NCBI RefSeq assembly: GCF_914767665.1
Contig: NC_059506.1
Location: forward strand, 21,925,825-21,989,824
Direction of reading: 5' to 3'
Source of the DNA: Harmonia axyridis
Lineage: Eukaryota; Arthropoda; Insecta; Coleoptera; Coccinellidae
Length of the DNA: 64,000 bases
Within the stretch, counting starts at the first letter, position 1, and every line of letters begins with the position of its first letter. The position numbers were made by a program, and so were the translations under genes. Positions 62,688-64,000 of this stretch are shown here, piece by piece. The notes under the pieces were generated by a model, which had not been told where the DNA came from, ran no database searches, and saw nothing but the letters and a program-made list of their open reading frames with translations.

Positions 62688-64000
62688 CGTCTGCATACAA
62701 ATCATGTTTGAAGCGGATAAGGGGTGGTGAAATGTCGCTTCAATGTAACGCGAGTTATCTGCGTATAACATAAATTTTGGACGAAATTTTGCCGGGTGAA
62801 AAGGCCTCATTGTGGAACTGAATGTGGTTGTTGCGGTTTTCAACGCACGTGATGATTTGACGAACATTGTGCAGAGAATATTCATTTGCGCAATATGTTT
62901 TGGGAACTTGGAATTTGTGTCGTCAGTATTCAGGACTGTTATTATCCCCTCCGTAGTTTTTCATTTATATGATATGGGATATTCAGGGTGGGTTTTTAGA
63001 ATTTGTCATTTGTATATCTGCGGAGTTTTTTGAGTTATGAAAAATTAGTTAATGGATTCAGTTGACGGAAATTCCCAAAGCATTTACCTAAATTAAGAGG
63101 GAACACCACCTCGTCCTTGCTCAGTTCAAAACAAACTAAGAGATATTTCTTCCCACAAATGACCGATTTTTTTTGAGGTTTTCACATATTTTCCTTAAAC
63201 GATTACATGGAAGAAAGTAAATATTTTTAATTTGCGAATGAAAAAAATTTGGTAGTTTTTCGTTTTTCGCAAAAAAAATTGAGAATAAATACTTTCATTG
63301 TACAAAGCACTGATTTATTTTTATAAATATTCGTGACAAAGAACCTACCAAAAATCTTTACAAAAAAGTTAAAATAATAATTTCGTGAAAATCGTCATAC
63401 AGTTCCTATACCCTCTATTTATTTGCTTCGAAAAAAGAAAGAAATAAAGTGAATGTACAACTTCGTACACCGTATGAAGTAGTATCTGTGAAGTTAGCAT
63501 CGACTTTTTCGAAAATGAAGAAATTTTTTTGCATTCGTTAGGACTTATTTGTAACACAAAAATTTTCATTTGTACCTCAAGGATACTGGTAGGAAAATAC
63601 CGCATTCCGCTGGGATGCCAACTTCAAGCTTCCTTTCGATTTTTCTAAAAAAAAAATTCAGTTTGAAAGAACATCGTTAGCAACTGTTTGTCAGACAAAA
63701 ATTTTTGTTTGTCACCTAACCTATAATGAAGAAATATCAAAATATAATGGAAATGCGAAGTAAGTACCCACTTTCTCAAAAATTTCATATTTTTCTCTTC
63801 CTTCCGATAGTACTTCTTTAAAAACTATTTGTAACATAAAATGTTGAAAGTACACCATTAGAAGTATAACACCTTTGGTGTTTATATATACTCCTCTCAA
63901 ATGATATTTCTGTTTGAACAACGTAAACCATAGGGTAATCGTTGCAAATCATTTAAATATGAAAAATTCATTCTGTAATTCGGAGATTGAACTGAAGGTC
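62688..64000. other. No gene recognised
   Basis: AT-rich sequence. Frames at 62685-63033, 63369-63605 and 63721-63921 have no recognisable domain or splice context. Confidence 0.4.

Noticed and set aside
1..64000. tRNA, rRNA or other structured RNA genes
   Set aside because: No cloverleaf with intact A and B boxes or other known RNA signature was recognised by eye. A dedicated RNA search would be needed to exclude small ones.

Overview
This is eukaryotic, almost certainly insect, nuclear DNA. It is AT-rich, has spliced exon fragments and no operons, and is dominated by transposable elements of types common in insect genomes: BEL/Pao, LOA-like and CR1-like retrotransposons, and mariner, Tc1, hAT and P DNA transposons. 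No species-level marker was recognised; a beetle would fit, but that is a guess. Host coding sequence is sparse: one CUB-domain exon (20130-20330), a duplicated small membrane-protein gene pair on the minus strand (about 2.66-4.0 kb and 6.45-9.3 kb), and a possible exon pair around 50.4 and 58.04 kb that a retrotransposon has split.

Layout. 0-10 kb: P-element-like transposase remnant, the duplicated minus-strand gene, and members of a fold-back repeat family. 12.9-14.45 kb: hAT remnant carrying a nested 5'-truncated non-LTR fragment with exact target-site duplications. 15.5-16.4 kb: mariner remnant fused to an unrelated repeat-associated gene fragment. 17.7-19.7 kb: palindromic Tc1-like element made of two transposase 3' halves. 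20.1-24.3 kb: CUB exon followed by a tandem-repeat cluster that copies part of that exon and carries near-perfect palindromes. 24.7-31.0 kb: inverted-repeat element interrupted by a full-length LOA-like retrotransposon (24973-30449). 31-43.1 kb: mosaic of truncated non-LTR pieces, hairpin repeats, hAT fragments and a second Tc1 palindrome, this one made of two 5' halves. 43.15-47.26 kb: nearly intact CR1-like retrotransposon with ORF1 and ORF2 joined by a TAATG overlap. 47.5-50.3 kb: transposase remnant, copies of a dispersed repeat, a CGTCTT-rich stretch and a perfect palindrome. 50981-58037: complete BEL/Pao element with apparently identical 498-bp LTRs and intact gag and pol in one frame, separated by a single TGA in the context TGA-CTA. 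58-64 kb: more copies of the dispersed repeat, a 72-bp satellite array interrupted by a non-LTR 3' fragment, and a 258-bp tandem duplication.

How it works together. Apart from the few host exons, the genes are mobilisation machinery at different ages. The BEL element looks very recent and possibly active. The CR1-like and LOA-like elements are structurally complete, CR1 with open frames and LOA with at least three frame breaks. The rest is decayed. Nested insertions with exact target duplications, and in two cases an uninterrupted relative elsewhere in the window, allow parts of the insertion order to be read directly.
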